Shown one piece after another: positions 14,941 to 18,720 of a stretch of 18,720 nucleotides of DNA. The first letter of the stretch is position 1. Each line of letters begins with the position of its first letter. Position numbers and translations under genes: made by a program. Source of the DNA: an uncultured Clostridia bacterium (GTDB lineage Bacteria > Bacillota > Clostridia > Christensenellales > Aristaeellaceae); contig CANQGC010000022.1 of NCBI GenBank assembly GCA_947600345.1, positions 1 to 18,720 of the forward strand, read 5' to 3'. Under the pieces are notes generated by a model. That model ran no database searches. It was given only the letters and a program-made list of their open reading frames with translations, and was not told the origin of the DNA.

Positions 14941-17900
14941 TCACCTTCCTTCCAAGAGTCGCCGGTATTCCGTGGGGATGATGAGCTTGAACTCGGGAAG
15001 CTTGCCCTCGAAATCGTCGAGGATCGCTCTCGCCCGGGCCGAGCCGGTCATCTCCAGATGCTTCGTCAGTATCTCCCTGAGCTCGTCCGCGCGCGCGCCC
15101 TCCACGGCCATGACCTCGACCATGGCGCGGTTGAGCTTGGCGTCGAGCGCGCCGTCCGGGTCGTATACGAAGGCCACGCCGCCGGACATGCCCGCCGCGA
15201 AGTTCTCGCCCACGGGCCCGAGCACCACGGCCCGGCCGCCGGTCATGTACTCGCAGCCGTGGTCGCCCACGCCTTCCACAACCGCCGTCGCGCCGGAGTT
15301 GCGCACGCAGAAGCGCTCGCCCGCCGTGCCGGCCACGTAGACGCTGCCGCCGGTCGCGCCGAACAGGGCGACGTTGCCGATCAGCGCATCATCGGCGTTC
15401 CAGTGCACGCCCACCGGCGGGCGCACGGCGATCGTGCCGCCGGAGAGGCCCTTGGCCAGGTAGTCGTTGGCCTCACCGCTCAACAGTATGGTCATGTTTT
15501 CCGGCAGGAACGCGCCGAAGCTCTGGCCGCCGCAGCCGGTGGCGCGGATGGTTCTGTGCTCCATCCGGCCCGCGCGCATCAGCTCCGCGCCCATCAGTGT
15601 GCCGAAGGTGCGGTCCGTGGTGCGCAGGCCCAGGTCGCGGCCCTGGAAGTTCGCGTCGGCGCGCGTCTCGAGCTTGAAGTCGAAGTTGTGCGCCTCCTCG
15701 TGGTGGCTGTTCTGGTGGAAGCCGGTGATCTCGCTCAGGTCGATCGGACAGCCGGGCTTCGCCACCAGCAGGTCGGTACGGCCCACCAGCTCGCTGACGC
15801 AGCGCGCGCCGAGCTTCGCCATGATGCCGCGCAGCTGCTCCGCCACGAAGAACATGAAGCGCTCCACGTACTCCGGCTTGCCCTTGAAGCGGGCGCGCAG
15901 CTCGGGGTTCTGGGTGGCGATGCCGAAGGGGCAGGTGTCCAGGTTGCACACGCGCATCATCCGGCAGCCCATCGCCACCAGCGGCGCGGTCGCGAACGCG
16001 AACTCCTCCGCGCCCAGCAAGAGCGCCACGGCCACGTCGCGGCCGGTCATGAGCTTTCCGTCGGTCTCCAGCGCCACCATCTCGCGCAGGCCGTTCTTGC
16101 ACAGCACCTGGTGCGCCTCGGCCACGCCCAGCTCCCAGGGCAGGCCCGCGCCGTGGATGGAGGTCAGCGGGGCCGCGCCCGTGCCGCCCTCGCCGCCGGA
16201 GATCAGGATCACCTGGGCGCCGGCCTTGGCCACGCCAGAGGCGACCGTGCCCACGCCGGTCTCGGCCACCAGCTTGACGCTGATTCGCGCCTGCTGGTTC
16301 GCGCACTTCAGGTCGTAGATCAGCTGGGCCAGGTCTTCGATCGAATAGATGTCGTGGTGCGGCGGCGGGGAGATCAGCGAAAGTCCGGGCGTCGTTCCTC
16401 TCGCCCGGGCCACCCAGGGCATGACCTTCGCGCCGGGCAGGTGTCCGCCCTCGCCGGGCTTCGCGCCCTGGGCCATCTTGATCTGAATCTCGTTGGCGGA
16501 GAGCAGGTAGGCCTCCGTCACGCCGAAGCGGCCCGAAGCCACCTGCTTGATCGCGGAGTTGAGCCGCGTGCCCAGGCGCTCGGGCAGCTCGCCGCCCTCG
16601 CCGGTGTTGGAGCGACCGCCGATGCGGTTCATCGCCTCGGCCAGGCACTCGTGGGCCTCCTGGGAGAGCGAGCCGTAGCTCATCGCGCCGGTCTTGAAGC
16701 GGCGCACGATGGAGCTCGCGGGCTCCACCTGATCCAGCGGCACCTCCTTGCAGGCGTCGAAGCGGAAGTCGAGCAGCGAGCGGATCGTCGGCGAACCGTC
16801 ATGCAGTATCATCTCGCTGTACTTTTCAAACAGCGGATAGTCGTTCGTCCACAGCGACTGCTGCAGCGTGTGGATGATCTCCGGCGTGTAGAGGTGCTTT
16901 TCGGCGAGCGGACCGGTGCGCAGCCGGTGAAGGCCGATGCTGTCCAGCGTCGGATCGTTGTCCGCGCCCGCCGGCACGAAGGCGTGGGCGTGGCGCCAGG
17001 CCACATCCTCCTCGATGCGCTTGAGGCCCACGCCGCCCAGGCGGCTGAGCGTATTCGTGAAGTAGGTGTCGACGAAGTCCTTGTCCAGACCCACGGTCTC
17101 AAACAGCTGGGCGCTCTGGTAGGCCTGAATCGTCGATACGCCCATCTTGGATGCGATGCTCAAAATCGCGGTGGTGATGGCCGCGTTGTAGTCGCGGATC
17201 GCCTGCTCCGGCTCCTTCGAAATCGCGCCGGACTTGCACAGCGATGCGATGCAGTCGTGGGCCAGGTACGGGTTCACCGCGCGCGCGCCGTAGGCGATCA
17301 GCGCCGCCATCTGGTGGGCGTCGCGGGGGTCGCCGCTCTCCAGGATCACCGAAACCGCCGTGCGCTTCTTGTTGCGCACCAGGTGCTGCTCCACGCCGGA
17401 CACCGCCAGCAGCGACGGGATGGCGCGGAACATGGGCGATACGCCCCGGTCGGAGAGGATCACCACGTTCGCGCCGCGCGCGTAGGCCGCGTCCACGTCG
17501 GCAAACAGCCGGTCCAGCGCCGTCTCCAGCGCGGTTCCCTTGGCGTAGAGCAGCGACAGCGTCTCCACCCGGAAGCCGGGCAGGCGCATCGCGCGAATCT
17601 TCTCCAATTCCGCCTCGGTCAGCAGCGGGCTGTCCAGCTCGAGCACGCGGGCGTTCTCCGCGCTGGGCTCCAGCAGGTTTCCGTCGTCGGCGATGTAGAT
17701 GGAGCAGTCGGTCTTGAGCTTCTCGCGCAGCGCGTCGATGGGCGGGTTCGTGACCTGGGCAAACCTCTGCTTGAAGTAGCTCGCCAGCGGCGGGTGGGCC
17801 TTGGAAAGCGCCGCGATGGGCTCGTCCGCGCCCATCGAGCCGATGGGGTTCGTGCCCTTCTCTGCCAGCGGCAGCAGCACGTCGCGCACATCCTCGTGCG

Positions 17901-18720
17901 TATAGCCGAAGGCCTTGCACAGGGCCGTGCGCTGGGCGTCGGTGTAGCCGTTGGGCGCGACAGGCGCGTCGGGCAGGTTCCGCAGGAAGGCCAGGCCATC
18001 GTTCAGCCACTGGGTGTAGGGATGCTTCTTTGCATACTCCGTCTTCAGCGCGTCGCCCTCGACGATCTCACCGGTGCGCACGTCGGCCATCAGCAGGTTG
18101 CCCGCGCGCAGCCGCCAGCGGCGCACGATCTTGTCGTTGGCCTCGTAGAGCGCGCCCGCCTCGGAGGAGAGGATCAGCCGCTTGTCGGAGGTCAGCGCGC
18201 AGCGCATCGGGCGCAGGCCGTTGCGGTCCAGCGAACCGCAGATCACGTCGCCGTCGGTGTAGATCACCGCCGCCGGGCCGTCCCAGGGCTCCATCATCAG
18301 CGCGTAGTAGCGGTACATGTCGCGCCAGGCGCTCTGGGTCTTGCGCCCCTGCCAGGGCTCCGGCAGCAGCACCATGCCCGCCAGCGGAAGCTCCATGCCG
18401 CACATCGTCAGGAATTCCAGCGTGTTGTCCAGCTGCATGGAGTCCGAGCTGTTGTCCTGCACGATGGGATAGACCTTCGGCAGCATCTCGCCGAGCTCGC
18501 TCGAGCGCATGGTCTCCTCGCGGGCCAGCATGCGGTCGGCGTTGCCGCGGATGGTGTTGATCTCGCCGTTGTGCATCAGCATCCGGTGCGGGTGCGCCTT
18601 GCGCCAGCTGGGCTCGGTGTTCGTGGAGAAGCGGGAGTGCACCATGGCGATGGCCGAGGTGTAGTCCACGTCGTGCAGATCGTCGTAGAAGGTGCGCAGC
18701 TGCTTCACCAGCATCATGCC
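14941..18720 (-). CDS. gltB: Glutamate synthase large (alpha) subunit, 5' end outside the window
   Basis: GltB catalyses glutamine hydrolysis and ammonia transfer to 2-oxoglutarate on FMN. 1259 codons are in the window. The frame is open to the edge, and comparison with family length (about 1500) indicates that roughly the first 200 residues, including the nucleophile Cys1, are missing. Counting from the methionine at 18715-18717: the rest of the class II glutaminase domain (HSRFSTNTEPSW near 27, HNGEINTIRGN at 49-59, SLDRNGLRP at 162-170); the central domain; the FMN/synthase barrel (about 660-960) with GEGGE at 706-710 and ISGGEGGTGAAP at 839-850; the [3Fe-4S] cysteines Cys918, Cys924 and Cys929; and the C-terminal GXGXG beta-helix (about 1060-1190). 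All key sites in view are intact. gltD follows directly. Confidence 0.98.
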   Translation of the reverse strand, partial: GMMLVKQLRTFYDDLHDVDYTSAIAMVHSRFSTNTEPSWRKAHPHRMLMHNGEINTIRGNADRMLAREETMRSSELGEMLPKVYPIVQDNSSDSMQLDNTLEFLTMCGMELPLAGMVLLPEPWQGRKTQSAWRDMYRYYALMMEPWDGPAAVIYTDGDVICGSLDRNGLRPMRCALTSDKRLILSSEAGALYEANDKIVRRWRLRAGNLLMADVRTGEIVEGDALKTEYAKKHPYTQWLNDGLAFLRNLPDAPVAPNGYTDAQRTALCKAFGYTHEDVRDVLLPLAEKGTNPIGSMGADEPIAALSKAHPPLASYFKQRFAQVTNPPIDALREKLKTDCSIYIADDGNLLEPSAENARVLELDSPLLTEAELEKIRAMRLPGFRVETLSLLYAKGTALETALDRLFADVDAAYARGANVVILSDRGVSPMFRAIPSLLAVSGVEQHLVRNKKRTAVSVILESGDPRDAHQMAALIAYGARAVNPYLAHDCIASLCKSGAISKEPEQAIRDYNAAITTAILSIASKMGVSTIQAYQSAQLFETVGLDKDFVDTYFTNTLSRLGGVGLKRIEEDVAWRHAHAFVPAGADNDPTLDSIGLHRLRTGPLAEKHLYTPEIIHTLQQSLWTNDYPLFEKYSEMILHDGSPTIRSLLDFRFDACKEVPLDQVEPASSIVRRFKTGAMSYGSLSQEAHECLAEAMNRIGGRSNTGEGGELPERLGTRLNSAIKQVASGRFGVTEAYLLSANEIQIKMAQGAKPGEGGHLPGAKVMPWVARARGTTPGLSLISPPPHHDIYSIEDLAQLIYDLKCANQQARISVKLVAETGVGTVASGVAKAGAQVILISGGEGGTGAAPLTSIHGAGLPWELGVAEAHQVLCKNGLREMVALETDGKLMTGRDVAVALLLGAEEFAFATAPLVAMGCRMMRVCNLDTCPFGIATQNPELRARFKGKPEYVERFMFFVAEQLRGIMAKLGARCVSELVGRTDLLVAKPGCPIDLSEITGFHQNSHHEEAHNFDFKLETRADANFQGRDLGLRTTDRTFGTLMGAELMRAGRMEHRTIRATGCGGQSFGAFLPENMTILLSGEANDYLAKGLSGGTIAVRPPVGVHWNADDALIGNVALFGATGGSVYVAGTAGERFCVRNSGATAVVEGVGDHGCEYMTGGRAVVLGPVGENFAAGMSGGVAFVYDPDGALDAKLNRAMVEVMAVEGARADELREILTKHLEMTGSARARAILDDFEGKLPEFKLIIPTEYRRLLEGR
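14944..14951 (-). promoter_or_regulatory. gltD ribosome binding site inside the gltB 3' end
   Basis: AAGGAAGG lies in the last gltB codons (Glu-Gly-Arg), directly before the TGA stop at 14941-14943 and 7 nt from the gltD ATG. This arrangement predicts translational coupling and balanced GltB/GltD output. Confidence 0.75.

Noticed and set aside
18715..18717. ATG at the right edge as the gltB start
   Set aside because: The frame stays open to the edge, and the protein begins in the middle of the glutaminase domain (HSRFSTN at about residue 27), which in GltB lies some 200 residues in. The real start is outside the window.

Overview
The window is GC-rich and tightly packed, and all five protein genes lie on the minus strand. 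Read in transcription order (right to left) they are gltB (5' end beyond the right edge), gltD, a giant secreted Ig-repeat/caspase-like protein, nrdD and nrdG. The intergenic gaps are much more AT-rich and hold recognisable sigma-A type promoters and hairpin terminators. Strictly anaerobic class III ribonucleotide reductase, NrdR-type operators, bacterial NADPH-type glutamate synthase and a giant secreted BIG2-type (bacterial Ig-like) repeat protein together suggest a high-GC member of the Clostridia, probably a gut anaerobe. This is inferred from gene content, not from a phylogenetic marker.

Layout. 1-123: a terminator hairpin for nrdG, then a promoter reading out of the left edge. 124-2855: nrdD-nrdG operon for anaerobic deoxyribonucleotide synthesis, preceded by two NrdR-box matches whose centres are 33 bp apart, a perfect inverted repeat between them, and two possible promoters. 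3050-3077: a perfect hairpin terminator closing the giant gene. 3095-13261: one 3388-residue protein with a signal peptide, an acidic Ala/Glu/Pro-rich region, an SH3-like domain, about 29-30 Ig-like (BIG2-type) domains and a C-terminal clan CD (caspase/legumain-like) cysteine peptidase with an EF-hand-type loop. 13442-13481: terminator hairpin of gltBD. 13518-18720: gltD and partial gltB, translationally coupled across a 4-nt gap.

How the genes work together. GltB and GltD form glutamate synthase, and NrdD and NrdG form the oxygen-sensitive nucleotide reductase with its activase; these are housekeeping pairs. The giant gene between them has its own promoter and terminator and appears to be a stand-alone surface or secreted factor, unrelated to its neighbours.

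The most noteworthy feature is the internal architecture of the giant protein. The first 24 or so Ig-like domains are not a simple array. They repeat in a fixed A-B-C order with type-specific signatures, giving seven complete triplets plus a partial eighth and a super-period of about 250-295 residues. They are followed by about six divergent Ig-like domains and then the peptidase. No partner genes for a defence or secretion system are present in the window.
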